Positions 1 through 8,420 of a stretch of DNA of 64,000 nt are shown one piece after another. The position numbers and the translations under genes are program-made. Every line of letters starts with the position of its first letter. Positions within the stretch are counted from its first letter, which is position 1. Under the pieces are notes generated by a model. It did not search any database. It had not been told where the DNA came from and saw nothing but the letters and a program-made list of their open reading frames with translations. Origin of the DNA: Bacteroidales bacterium (GTDB lineage: Bacteria; Bacteroidota; Bacteroidia; Bacteroidales; P3); the NCBI GenBank assembly GCA_016292015.1, contig JAEEZY010000017.1, forward strand, positions 50,623 to 114,622, given 5' to 3'.

Positions 1-1
1 C

Positions 2-1624
2 GCAATGACCACCGACCCTACGATTCTGACCCTCTACCTTGAAACGGATGAAGGCTATGCCAAAGTAACACGAGGGGCGATTAGTTCAGTACGCGTATGC
101 GACACCATTATGGTGGTGGCGATGTGGGATTCTGTGGCGATGTATTCGCCAAACGGGAGCCATCTGCAGACGGTCAGCCAGTTCATCTACGGCGACATAC
201 TTGCACACGACGTAATACGGACCAAGGACGGACGGCTCTGGATAGGGCACGACTGGGCAGGCATGGTGGTTGTGAGCGACGACGGATCGACGTTCACCAC
301 CGCACCCGACGGTCCCATGTCCGACAACGTATATCGGATACGCCCCATAACCGGCGGTGTGGCAGTGTGTCCGGGAGGGAAGTCGGGCGTCAACGCCAGT
401 CTATACATAGACGGCAACATATATATATACAAGAACCACACCTGGGGTCAGCTGGACAAGTCGGGCACAACGGAATGGATTCACGACATAGTCGATGTGG
501 CGGAGAATCCGAACGACAACCACATCCTTGCAGCAGGATCATGGGGACGAGGGCTGGTGGAGATAAAAGACAACGCAGTTCAGACAATCTATGACACCGC
601 GAACAGCGACGGAGCCCTGGATGCCTACGTCAGCGGCAATTTCAGCACACTCCGAATCGGGTCAGTTGCCTACGACTACAACGGGACGCTATGGATGCTC
701 AATGCCATGTCGGACAATGGGCTGGTAGCACATTACTATGACGGCACGTGGGAAGCCTTCAACACGGCTCGAGTGGTGAACGGCGCCTTAACCAACAACC
801 TCGTTTTTGACACCTTGACAGGATATCTATGGTTTTCTGGGCGGAACAACCGAATCTTTGTGCATAACGGAGGCGACCTTATCGCATGGGTTGACCCCAA
901 CCAGGGAAGCAGACTGCAGACAGGACAGGTCAACTGCATGGTGCAGGACCAAAACGGCCATATCTGGATAGGGACGGACAAGGGAATCAAGGTGATATAT
1001 GACGGCTACAAGGCCTTCGACAACGGAGGCAACGGGGAGCTGTCGCCAGTGTCGTGCTCCAACATACTCTTCTCGGAAGGGGAACTGGTGGAGTATCTGC
1101 TGGCGTACGAGTCGATTACCGCCATAGCAGTGGATGGAGCCAACCGCAAGTGGATAGGCACCGCTGCCGGCGGCCTCTACCTGCTCTCGTCCACAGGACT
1201 GGAACAGATAGAGAACTTCACGGTGGAGAACAGTCCGCTTTTCTCGAACAAGATAGTGGCCGTCGGCATACACCCCATCACAGGCGAAGTGCTCGTGGGC
1301 ACTGACATGGGGCTACAGTCGTACCGCTCGACGGCGACCTACGCAGAGGCGGAACCAGAGAAGAAGATTCATGTGTTTCCCAACCCAGTAAGGCCAGAAT
1401 ATGACGGGCCGGTGGCGATGCGCGGATTCACACGCAACGCCATAGTGCATATTACCGACGAGGCGGGGCATGTGGTGTATAGCACCCGCGCTGACGGAGG
1501 GCAGGCGATATGGTATATACGCAACAACTCGGGAGTGAGAGTCAGCAGCGGAGTGTATTTTGTGTTTGCGTCGGACGAGGAAGGGCACAACAAGTCGGTG
1601 GGGAAAATACTGGTAATAAAGTAA
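2..1624 (+). CDS. porZ: PorZ-like type IX secretion beta-propeller protein, 5'-truncated by the window edge
   Basis: The reading frame is open at the window edge, so the N-terminus is missing; about 540 residues remain. The visible part repeats the two-component-regulator propeller motif (GRLWIGHDWAG, GHIWIGTDKGI, NRKWIGTAAGG), which indicates beta-propeller blades. It ends in an Ig-like C-terminal domain beginning KIHVFPNPVRPEYDGPV and finishing GKILVIK, typical of type IX secretion C-terminal domains. In Porphyromonas, PorZ is a surface component of the attachment complex that handles anionic LPS. A generic propeller sensor is the alternative, but the C-terminal sorting-type domain and the absence of kinase parts favour PorZ. 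recO follows after 5 bp, so the two are probably co-transcribed. Confidence 0.72.
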   Translation, partial: AMTTDPTILTLYLETDEGYAKVTRGAISSVRVCDTIMVVAMWDSVAMYSPNGSHLQTVSQFIYGDILAHDVIRTKDGRLWIGHDWAGMVVVSDDGSTFTTAPDGPMSDNVYRIRPITGGVAVCPGGKSGVNASLYIDGNIYIYKNHTWGQLDKSGTTEWIHDIVDVAENPNDNHILAAGSWGRGLVEIKDNAVQTIYDTANSDGALDAYVSGNFSTLRIGSVAYDYNGTLWMLNAMSDNGLVAHYYDGTWEAFNTARVVNGALTNNLVFDTLTGYLWFSGRNNRIFVHNGGDLIAWVDPNQGSRLQTGQVNCMVQDQNGHIWIGTDKGIKVIYDGYKAFDNGGNGELSPVSCSNILFSEGELVEYLLAYESITAIAVDGANRKWIGTAAGGLYLLSSTGLEQIENFTVENSPLFSNKIVAVGIHPITGEVLVGTDMGLQSYRSTATYAEAEPEKKIHVFPNPVRPEYDGPVAMRGFTRNAIVHITDEAGHVVYSTRADGGQAIWYIRNNSGVRVSSGVYFVFASDEEGHNKSVGKILVIK

Positions 1625-1629
1625 CGACG

Positions 1630-2448
1630 ATGCTCATCCCCACACAGGGTCTGGTACTTCACACATCTCCCTATTCGGAAAGTTCGCTTATTGTGAAAGT
1701 CTTTACCGAGCGGCTCGGGGTACGTTCGTATATCGTGAAAGGTGCGCGGAAACCGTCAAGCCGAGTGCGACAGGCGCTGCTGCAGCCACTGTCGTGGCTC
1801 GACATGGTGGTTTACGACAATCCGCGCACTTCGCTGAACTATATCAAAGAATACACACCGATGATGCCGACTGCAGCGACAGACGCGGTGTCGAACGCCC
1901 TGCTCTTCTTCATGGACGAACTGCTGTACAGAACCCTGCGCGAGGGAGAGGCGATGCCAGAGCTTTTCAGGTATGTGGCGGAAGCTCTTGTAGGCATAGA
2001 GCGCACTGTCGCCTGCTCGCACAGGGCAACCGACGACAGGCAGACAACGGAGGTGCCCGGACGATCATCGTATTCGAACGGGCTGACGATTACAAGCATC
2101 CAATCGCTCCCCATCGTCTTTCTTATCACAATTGCGAAACACATGGGCATAGCGCCATTGGACAACTACAGTGTGCGAGAGGCAGTATTCAGCATATCAG
2201 AGGGCAAGTTTGTGAGCGGTTCGGTGCACGACATGGCAACGCCGACGGAAGCCGACATGATAGCCGAGGATTTGAGCAGCGCACTGCACCACTACCTGAC
2301 GGCAGTGTATTCGGATACGGCGGCGCCGCTCTACAGCGCCCAGCTGAGGTCGCGACTGATAGCGGTGCTGATAGACTACTACAAGCACCATCTGTCGTAT
2401 TTCGGCAACTTCAAGTCGCACGAGATACTGCACGGAGTGCTGTCGTGA
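1630..2448 (+). CDS. recO: DNA repair protein RecO
   Basis: 272 residues. The N-terminus reads LIPTQGLVLHTSPYSESSLI and continues TERLGVRSYIVKGARK, the OB-fold start of RecO, which loads RecA on SSB-coated DNA in RecFOR gap repair. The helical C-terminal part follows (ALLFFMDELLYRTLRE). The start is placed at ATG 1630: the frame is open further upstream, but that would run back into the porZ-like gene and precede the conserved start of the family. The size fits Bacteroidota RecO. No zinc-finger cysteines are evident. Confidence 0.9.
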   Translation: MLIPTQGLVLHTSPYSESSLIVKVFTERLGVRSYIVKGARKPSSRVRQALLQPLSWLDMVVYDNPRTSLNYIKEYTPMMPTAATDAVSNALLFFMDELLYRTLREGEAMPELFRYVAEALVGIERTVACSHRATDDRQTTEVPGRSSYSNGLTITSIQSLPIVFLITIAKHMGIAPLDNYSVREAVFSISEGKFVSGSVHDMATPTEADMIAEDLSSALHHYLTAVYSDTAAPLYSAQLRSRLIAVLIDYYKHHLSYFGNFKSHEILHGVLS

Positions 2449-2459
2449 CGAGGGGAGAG

Positions 2460-2491
2460 TTGTTACAAGTGATGAAATATTTGTATATTTG
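2460..2491 (+). promoter_or_regulatory. Bacteroidota-type promoter upstream of the structured leader and methyltransferase
   Basis: The -7 box TATATTTG lies at 2484-2491 and a TTG at 2460-2462, 21 bp upstream. This fits the Bacteroidota sigma consensus (TTTG, about 19-21 bp, TAnnTTTG). Transcription would start near 2497, leaving about 260 nt before the methyltransferase start. Confidence 0.65.
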
Positions 2492-2568
2492 CAAACGGAA
2501 AAGCGGCGAGAGTTCAGCCGCCAGAAATGAAATATTAACATAGCATTACTATTATTTCGCGTGACCGA

Positions 2569-2704
2569 AAACCCTGCAAAGTTTTAAACGGAGATAAACA
2601 CAATAAATAATAGTGAGGTTCCTGATATGGGAGTCTGTATTATCATAATAGAATGCTCGCGTTATGTGAGCTTCTTTGGATAATACGGGTCTCCTTGCAG
2701 GGTT
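2569..2704 (+). ncRNA. Candidate structured leader or small RNA (unassigned)
   Basis: Four nested helices can be drawn by eye. An outer 10-bp stem pairs AACCCTGCAA (starting near 2569) with TTGCAGGGTT (ending near 2704). Inside it GGAGA pairs with TCTCC, then GTATTATC with GATAATAC (8 bp, perfect), and an apical GCTCGC/GTGAGC hairpin has a five-base loop. The segment is downstream of a good promoter and contains no convincing gene. It could be a leader controlling the methyltransferase or a free small RNA. I do not recognise the family. Confidence 0.35.
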
Positions 2705-2758
2705 GCCCGGGTCCGCGACAAGAAGCTCTCTTTTTATCGCGACCGCCGATTGATAGCA

Positions 2759-3838
2759 ATGCACAAATGCTATCAACCTATGCCTGGCAATGAAAACCTT
2801 CATGCAGCGATGCGGAATCGTAAAGACGAATTTTACACACAGCTCGTGGATATTGAGAACGAGTTGAAACATTATAAGGAGCACTTTCGAGGGAAAACGG
2901 TGCTGTGCAACTGCGACGACCCACGGGTGAGCAACTTTTTCCATTATTTCAGCTATAATTTCGAGCAGCTGGGGTTGAAGAAACTTATCACCACCTGCTA
3001 CAAGAACCAGGAACGCGATCTGTTCAGTCAGCACAATTCGGAGAGGGCCATCTGGCTTGAGTATAATGGCGATAAAAATGGCAACCGCATCCCCGACCCA
3101 GAGGAAATAGGAATCAATTATTTGAAAGGCGATGGAGATTTCCGCTCAGCAGAGTGCATTGAGTTGCTTAAACAAGCAGATATAGTAGTCACAAATCCGC
3201 CCTTTTCACTCTTTAAGGAATACGTTGCTCAATTGATCGAATATGACAAGAAGTTTGTTATTATTGGGCATCAGAACGCAATAAAATACAAGGAGATGTT
3301 TTCTCTTTTTATGGGTAACCGAATTTGGTTGGGATATGGATTTAAGGGTAGTGCTGGTCATTTTATAAGTAATTACGAAGATGTGGCATCAGCTGGGGAC
3401 CATCGTAAAGGTATGATAAGAGTTTCTGGTGTTACTTGGTTTACGAATTTGCAAATACCGAAACGAAATGAAGAGTTGATACTATACAAACAATACAACC
3501 CAGAAGATTATCCAAGATATGATAATTACGATGCCATAAATGTGGATAAAACAGCTGATATTTCTGTGGATTATGATGGAATAATGGGTGTGCCCATTAC
3601 TTTTATGGACAAATATAATCCAGAACAGTTTGAGATAATAGGTTGTACGGACAGAGGAGGTGACAATCGTCCAATGGTCAATGCGATACGCTTGACAGAA
3701 AGAGCTGAAGATAGCCCTAAAATAAAAGGGAAAAAATTGTACACGCGGATTCTAATCCGCAGGAGGCAGCGGGCTGTTCCATACAATCTAGACGAAGAAA
3801 TACAGTTGCCGAAGGCGGCGGAACCTAAAAACAATTAA
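2759..3838 (+). CDS. EcoRI-family adenine-specific DNA methyltransferase
   Basis: About 359 residues. The conserved N-terminal block RKDEFYTQLVDIENELKHY and the SAM-dependent motif NPPF (in VVTNPPFSLFKEYV) identify the family of M.EcoRI-like N6-adenine methyltransferases. ATG 2759 and ATG 2780 are both possible starts; homology begins only at GNENLH just after the second. ATG 2759 lies in the loop of a perfect 7-bp hairpin. The stop is 5 bp before a DUF262-HNH gene, so the two likely formed a restriction-modification pair. Base composition is mosaic: the centre (about 3120-3740) is clearly AT-richer than both ends. Confidence 0.85.
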   Translation: MHKCYQPMPGNENLHAAMRNRKDEFYTQLVDIENELKHYKEHFRGKTVLCNCDDPRVSNFFHYFSYNFEQLGLKKLITTCYKNQERDLFSQHNSERAIWLEYNGDKNGNRIPDPEEIGINYLKGDGDFRSAECIELLKQADIVVTNPPFSLFKEYVAQLIEYDKKFVIIGHQNAIKYKEMFSLFMGNRIWLGYGFKGSAGHFISNYEDVASAGDHRKGMIRVSGVTWFTNLQIPKRNEELILYKQYNPEDYPRYDNYDAINVDKTADISVDYDGIMGVPITFMDKYNPEQFEIIGCTDRGGDNRPMVNAIRLTERAEDSPKIKGKKLYTRILIRRRQRAVPYNLDEEIQLPKAAEPKNN

Positions 3839-3843
3839 TCATT

Positions 3844-4926
3844 ATGGAAATCAAGCTACATCAAATCAGGGTCAGAGAGCTGGTAAAGGATTACAAAGAC
3901 AACGCCGAGGACGGCGTGCGTGCCTACGGTGGAAGGCTGGATGTGCGTCCGCCGTATCAGAGGGAGTTTGTCTATAAGGAGAAGCAGCGCGATGCTGTGA
4001 TAGAGACGCTGACACAGGGGTTTCCGTTGAACGTGATGTACTGGGCGGTCAGGGAGGACGGGACATACGAAATCATCGACGGGCAGCAGAGGACAATCTC
4101 GATATGCCAGTATGTGACGGGGGAGTTTGCCTATATGTTCCGCTATTTCCACAACCTCAAGGACGACGAGCAGGAGCAGATACTCAACTACGAGCTGCAG
4201 GTATATCTTTGTGAAGGCACCGATAGCGAGAAGCTGAAATGGTTCAAGACCATCAATATTGCCGGAGAGGAATTGACCGACCAGGAGCTGCGCAACGCGG
4301 TGTATGCCGGCAGTTGGCTTGCCGATGCCAAAAGGTATTTCAGCAAGGGGAACTGCGCGGCCTACAACATGGCCAACAAGTATGTGAGCGGCGAGGTGAA
4401 CAGGCAGGCCTATCTGGAGACGGCCATACGGTGAATTTCGGACGGCAACATCGAACCGTATATGGCAAAACACCAGCACGACGCCAACGCAGTGAAGCTG
4501 TGGAACCATTTTTCAAATGTCATAAACTGGGTGAAGGCAGTTTTCACGAGATACCGCCGCGAGATGAAGGGCGTGGATTGGGGAAACATATATGCACAAT
4601 ACAAAGATGGAGTATATGACCCGACGGTGATAGAGAACGAGGTGTCAAAGCTTATGGCAGACAGCGATGTGCAGAGGAAGAAGGGGATATATGAATATGT
4701 GTTTGACCACGAAGAGCGCCATCTCGACATACGAGCCTTCGACGACAACACCAAGCGTGAGGTGTATGAGAGGCAACTGGGAGTGTGCCCCGTGTGTGGA
4801 AAGCATTTCGATATAGAGGAGATGGAGGCCGACCACATCACGCCGTGGTGCAAGGGCGGACGGACTGTGGCGGAGAACTGCCAGATGCTGTGCAGAGAGT
4901 GCAACAGGAGGAAGAGCGGAAAGTAG
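3844..4926 (+). pseudogene. DUF262-HNH endonuclease interrupted by one in-frame TGA
   Basis: The reading frame runs 361 codons with one internal stop, TGA at 4432-4434. The first part (196 residues) is a DUF262/GmrSD-type domain (DVRPPYQREF, then IIDGQQRTISI). The second part, in the same frame, carries an HNH nuclease with paired CxxC (CPVCGKHF, EADHITPW, NCQMLC, CNRRK). The residue before the break is Arg and the next codons read ISDGNIEPY; relatives have Trp at this point, so TGG to TGA is the simplest explanation. The end product may be two fragments (ATG 4462 could restart the HNH half), a dead nuclease, or a sequencing error. Coupled to the methyltransferase just upstream. Confidence 0.8.
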
Positions 4927-5117
4927 GAGACTTGCGGAAAAGAGAGACGACGACAGGAGGAGAGAGAGACGGAGTGCGAAAGAGGGTGGCGTTGAGAGGA
5001 AGGAGAAAATGACATAAGGCTGAAAATGAGCGGGATGGGTTTTAGAGAGATGATGAAAAAAGAGTGGATTTCAGGCATTTGTAACAAGTTATAGTTCAAG
5101 CCATTATATTCTATTGG

Positions 5118-5161
5118 TTTTGGTCCCCTTTTGGTATCCTTTTGGTCACCTTTTGGAATGA
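5118..5161 (+). repeat. Four-unit 11-bp tandem repeat (TTTTGGTNNCC)
   Basis: Units of exactly 11 bp begin at 5118, 5129, 5140 and 5151, each starting TTTTGG. The last unit is degenerate. The repeat lies in the 521-bp gap between the broken nuclease and hutU; apart from repeats and the hutU promoter I see no gene in that gap. Confidence 0.8.
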
Positions 5162-5214
5162 GCTAAGGAAGGGCCGACGACGGGCTATGGAAAAACCGAG
5201 TTTGGGCCGAGCTA

Positions 5215-5324
5215 CGGCAACGGCGGGTATGAGTTGCGGCAACGGCGGGTATAAGCTGAGGCAACGGCGAGGTCGGTTGGCGGCAACGATGGGGGCGGTT
5301 GGCGGCAACGGCAGGGTCGGAGAT
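5215..5324 (+). repeat. Five-unit 22-bp tandem repeat (CGGCAACGGCG...)
   Basis: Units of exactly 22 bp start at 5215, 5237, 5259, 5281 and 5303, each with core GGCAACG. 22 bp is twice the 11-bp period of the neighbouring repeat. Open frames here are translations of the repeat and are not treated as genes. Confidence 0.8.
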
Positions 5325-5378
5325 TGGTGTGGTGGAAGGGGCGCAATGGATGACTATGATAAATATAATGGGCAGGAT

Positions 5379-5410
5379 GTTTCAATAATCGTTGGATTTT
5401 TGTAACTTTG
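5379..5410 (+). promoter_or_regulatory. hutU promoter
   Basis: The -7 box TAACTTTG is at 5403-5410 with a weak TTTC-type -33 element near 5380-5383. The hutU start codon lies about 37 bp downstream. Confidence 0.6.
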
Positions 5411-5447
5411 CAACCTCAAACAGAAAACAATAAATAACAATAAAACT

Positions 5448-7448
5448 ATGACACTCGAAGAATTTCAGAACGAACTGCGGATGGGCATTCCCGACCCGCT
5501 ACCAGAACCACAGGCCTATGACACGACGGTGAACCACGCACCGAAACGCAAGGACATACTGACGCCGGCAGAGAAGAAGCTGGCGATACGCAACGCGCTG
5601 CGTTACTTCCCGGCAAAGGAGCACAAGATGCTGGCGAAGGAGTTTGCAGAGGAGTTGAAGAAATACGGTCGCATATACATGTACCGTCTGCGTCCGACGT
5701 ACAAGATGTACGCAAGGCCGATAGAGGAGTATCCGGCGAAATGCCGTCAGGCGGCCGCTATCATGCTGATGATACAGAACAACCTGGACCCTGCGGTGGC
5801 GCAGCACCCGCACGAGCTGATAACCTACGGCGGCAACGGAGCGGTGTTTCAGAACTGGGCACAGTACAGGCTGGTGATGAAGTATCTGAGCGAGATGACC
5901 GACGAGCAGACGCTCGTCATGTACAGCGGACACCCGATGGGACTTTACCCAAGCCATAAGGACGCCCCGAGAGTGGTGGTGACGAACGGCATTATGATAC
6001 CGAACTATTCGAAGCCCGACGACTGGGAGAGATACAACGCACTGGGAGTGACGCAGTACGGCCAGATGACGGCAGGCTCATATATGTACATAGGCCCGCA
6101 AGGGATAGTGCACGGCACGACGATAACAGTGCTGAACGCAGCCCGCAAGCTGGGCGGAGGCACGGCAGGAAAACTGTTCATCACCGCCGGATTGGGCGGC
6201 ATGAGCGGAGCACAGCCGAAGGCCGGCGACATAGCAGGAGTGGTGTCGATTACGGCGGAAATCAATCCCTCGGCAACACAGAAGCGCTACACGCAAGGAT
6301 GGGTCGATGAGGTGCACGAAGACCTCGACGAGCTTTTCGTGGCAGTAAACAAAGCGCGAGCAGAGAAGAAAGCGCGTTCGTTTGCCTACCAAGGCAATGT
6401 GGTGGACCTGTGGGAATACTGCGCCGAGAAGGGAATACAGGTGGATTTGGGCAGTGACCAGACCTCGCTGCACAACCCGTGGGCAGGCGGCTACTACCCG
6501 GTGGGTGTGACATTCGAAGATGCGAAGGTGATGATGGCCGAGAAACCCGAACTGTTCAAAGAGAAGGTGCAGGAGTCGCTGCGTCGCCATGTGGCAGCGG
6601 TGAACAAGCTCACCGCCAAAGGAATGTACTTCTTCGACTATGGCAACGCTTTCCTGCTGGAGAGCAGTCGTGCAGGAGCCGACATCTGGAACGAGGACAA
6701 GACGGCATTCCGCTACCCGTCGTACGTGCAGGACATCATGGGGCCGATGTGCTTCGACTACGGATTCGGCCCGTTCAGGTGGGTATGCACAAGCGGCAAG
6801 CCGGAAGATCTGGACAAGAGCGACCACATAGCGATGGAGGTGCTGGGCGAGATAGCAGCGACGGCGCCGAAGGAGATACAGCAACAGATGCACGACAACA
6901 TACAGTGGATAAAAGGAGCCAAGGAGAACCACCTGGTGGTGGGGAGCCAGGCCCGCATACTGTATGCCGACTGCGAAGGGCGCACGAAGATAGCGGCCCG
7001 CTTCAACGAAGCGATAAAGAAAGGCGAGATAAGCGCCCCGATAGTGCTCGGTCGCGACCACCACGATGTGAGCGGCACGGACAGCCCGTTCCGTGAGACC
7101 TCGAACATATACGACGGGTCGAACCGTTGCGCCGACATGGCCGTGCAGAACGTGATAGGCGACTCGTTCCGCGGAGCGACATGGGTGAGCATACACAACG
7201 GAGGCGGCGTAGGCTGGGGCGAAGTGATGAACGGAGGCTTCGGCATGGTGCTTGACGGCAGCGAGGCGTGCGACCGCAGGCTGCGGATGATGCTGCACTG
7301 GGATGTGAACAACGGCATCAGCCGCCGCAGCTGGGCAAGGAACGAAGGAGCCATGTTCGCCATCAAGAGAGCCATGGAGATGTGCCCCGAACTAAAGGTG
7401 ACTATGCCAAACCTGGTGGACGACGAAGTGCTGGAAGGACTTTTCTGA
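5448..7448 (+). CDS. hutU: Urocanate hydratase (urocanase)
   Basis: 666 residues, the long Bacteroidota form. It hydrates urocanate to 4-imidazolone-5-propionate using tightly bound NAD, the second step of histidine breakdown. Recognisable segments are ELITYGGNGAVFQNWAQYRL, VMYSGHPMGLYPSH, the NAD-binding stretch AGLGGMSGAQPKA and the C-terminal HNGGGVGWGEVMNGGFGMVL. It has its own promoter. No hutI or ftcD is beside it; the only ammonia-lyase in the window, at 41.7 kb, belongs to the polyene operon. Confidence 0.95.
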   Translation: MTLEEFQNELRMGIPDPLPEPQAYDTTVNHAPKRKDILTPAEKKLAIRNALRYFPAKEHKMLAKEFAEELKKYGRIYMYRLRPTYKMYARPIEEYPAKCRQAAAIMLMIQNNLDPAVAQHPHELITYGGNGAVFQNWAQYRLVMKYLSEMTDEQTLVMYSGHPMGLYPSHKDAPRVVVTNGIMIPNYSKPDDWERYNALGVTQYGQMTAGSYMYIGPQGIVHGTTITVLNAARKLGGGTAGKLFITAGLGGMSGAQPKAGDIAGVVSITAEINPSATQKRYTQGWVDEVHEDLDELFVAVNKARAEKKARSFAYQGNVVDLWEYCAEKGIQVDLGSDQTSLHNPWAGGYYPVGVTFEDAKVMMAEKPELFKEKVQESLRRHVAAVNKLTAKGMYFFDYGNAFLLESSRAGADIWNEDKTAFRYPSYVQDIMGPMCFDYGFGPFRWVCTSGKPEDLDKSDHIAMEVLGEIAATAPKEIQQQMHDNIQWIKGAKENHLVVGSQARILYADCEGRTKIAARFNEAIKKGEISAPIVLGRDHHDVSGTDSPFRETSNIYDGSNRCADMAVQNVIGDSFRGATWVSIHNGGGVGWGEVMNGGFGMVLDGSEACDRRLRMMLHWDVNNGISRRSWARNEGAMFAIKRAMEMCPELKVTMPNLVDDEVLEGLF

Positions 7449-7468
7449 ATGGCGAAGAGGGACGAACG

Positions 7469-8320
7469 ATGAAACGCAAGAAAGCCGCCAAAGGGCTCAC
7501 GACACTGCCCCAGGGCTATGAGCGGGTGATGCTCATAGAGCTGAAGGCCAACGCCAAGGAAGGGACTCCGCTGTATGTGCGCTATGGAGGCACGGGGATG
7601 GAGCCCATGCTGAAAGGCGGGAAAGACAGGGTGTACGTGGTGCCCGTGACGGCCGACTACGAGCCGAAGCGACTTGACGTACTGGCTTTGGAGGAGGACG
7701 GGAAATGCGTGTTTCGGCGGTTCTTGCGAACGGAGGGAAACCTATATGTGGTGAGAGGAGACTCGTGCTATGCAGAAGAGCGGATAACGCGGGAGGCGAT
7801 AGTGGGAAGGCTGAAAGAGGTGGAGCGTCCCAACGGCAGCCGCATCACGTGCGAAAGCGACGCCTGGATGAAACGGTCGGAAAAAGTGGTGAGGCGCAGA
7901 AGCTCGATGAACAGGTTCAGAGGGCTGTTTGAAGGCAAACGTGGCAAATATTGGGCAGCAGGTTATTATGCGCTCCTGCTGATTGTAATGTGGATGCCGC
8001 TTGGAGAGATAGCCTTGGACAACCTGATACTGGGACTGCGGCCCGACCACCTTTTCCATGCCTCGATATACTGCTTCAGCGCGTACTTTCTGTGGATACT
8101 CTGCGGAAGGAGACCGAAGCGAGGAGCATGGATGACTCTGATATGGCTGGGAAGCCTGGCCATAGGCGTGGCGACGGAATACGTCCAGCGGTTGTTGCCA
8201 TACCGGTCGTTCGACGTGAACGACCTATTGGCCAACGGCATAGGAGTGACGCTTGGGTGGCTGGTGCTGGCAGCCGCGGTGACGCTGAACAGCAGGAAAG
8301 AAGGCAACCACGGAGGATGA
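7469..8320 (+). CDS. S24/S26-like domain fused to a VanZ-like membrane domain
   Basis: 283 residues; ATG 7469 is chosen because it follows the hutU stop by 20 bp and begins the domain. Residues about 20-135 resemble the LexA/signal-peptidase fold (LYVRYGGTGMEPMLKGG, then VVRGDSCY). The motif that normally carries the catalytic serine (G-x-S-M-x-P) reads GTGMEP at 41-46, so the nucleophile is missing. Residues about 158-275 form a VanZ-like domain with four hydrophobic segments and the motif ATEYVQRLLPYRSFDVNDLL. The pairing suggests a membrane protein with a non-catalytic S24 module. Function unknown. Confidence 0.7.
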   Translation: MKRKKAAKGLTTLPQGYERVMLIELKANAKEGTPLYVRYGGTGMEPMLKGGKDRVYVVPVTADYEPKRLDVLALEEDGKCVFRRFLRTEGNLYVVRGDSCYAEERITREAIVGRLKEVERPNGSRITCESDAWMKRSEKVVRRRSSMNRFRGLFEGKRGKYWAAGYYALLLIVMWMPLGEIALDNLILGLRPDHLFHASIYCFSAYFLWILCGRRPKRGAWMTLIWLGSLAIGVATEYVQRLLPYRSFDVNDLLANGIGVTLGWLVLAAAVTLNSRKEGNHGG

Positions 8321-8358
8321 ATTTCGACCAACAGTATATGCGATTCACACTTTTTGTG

Positions 8359-8366
8359 TATTTTTG
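8359..8366 (+). promoter_or_regulatory. Possible -7 element for the GT2 gene
   Basis: TATTTTTG matches TAnnTTTG and sits 54 bp before the start codon. I see no good -33 element, so this is tentative. Confidence 0.4.
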
Positions 8367-8420
8367 TAGTCTAAAACATAGTCAGCGCCGAAGCTGAACG
8401 CCAACAGAAAGGAGAACCAG

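Noticed and set aside
2552..3034. Minus-strand open frame opposite the leader and methyltransferase start
   Set aside because: Shadow of the methyltransferase gene; no promoter or domain.
5142..5405. Open frame across the 22-bp repeats
   Set aside because: Repeat translation with Gly/Arg bias; no homology seen.
6078..7298. Long minus-strand open frame (about 406 codons) in hutU
   Set aside because: It is the antisense shadow of an obvious urocanase gene and encodes nothing recognisable.
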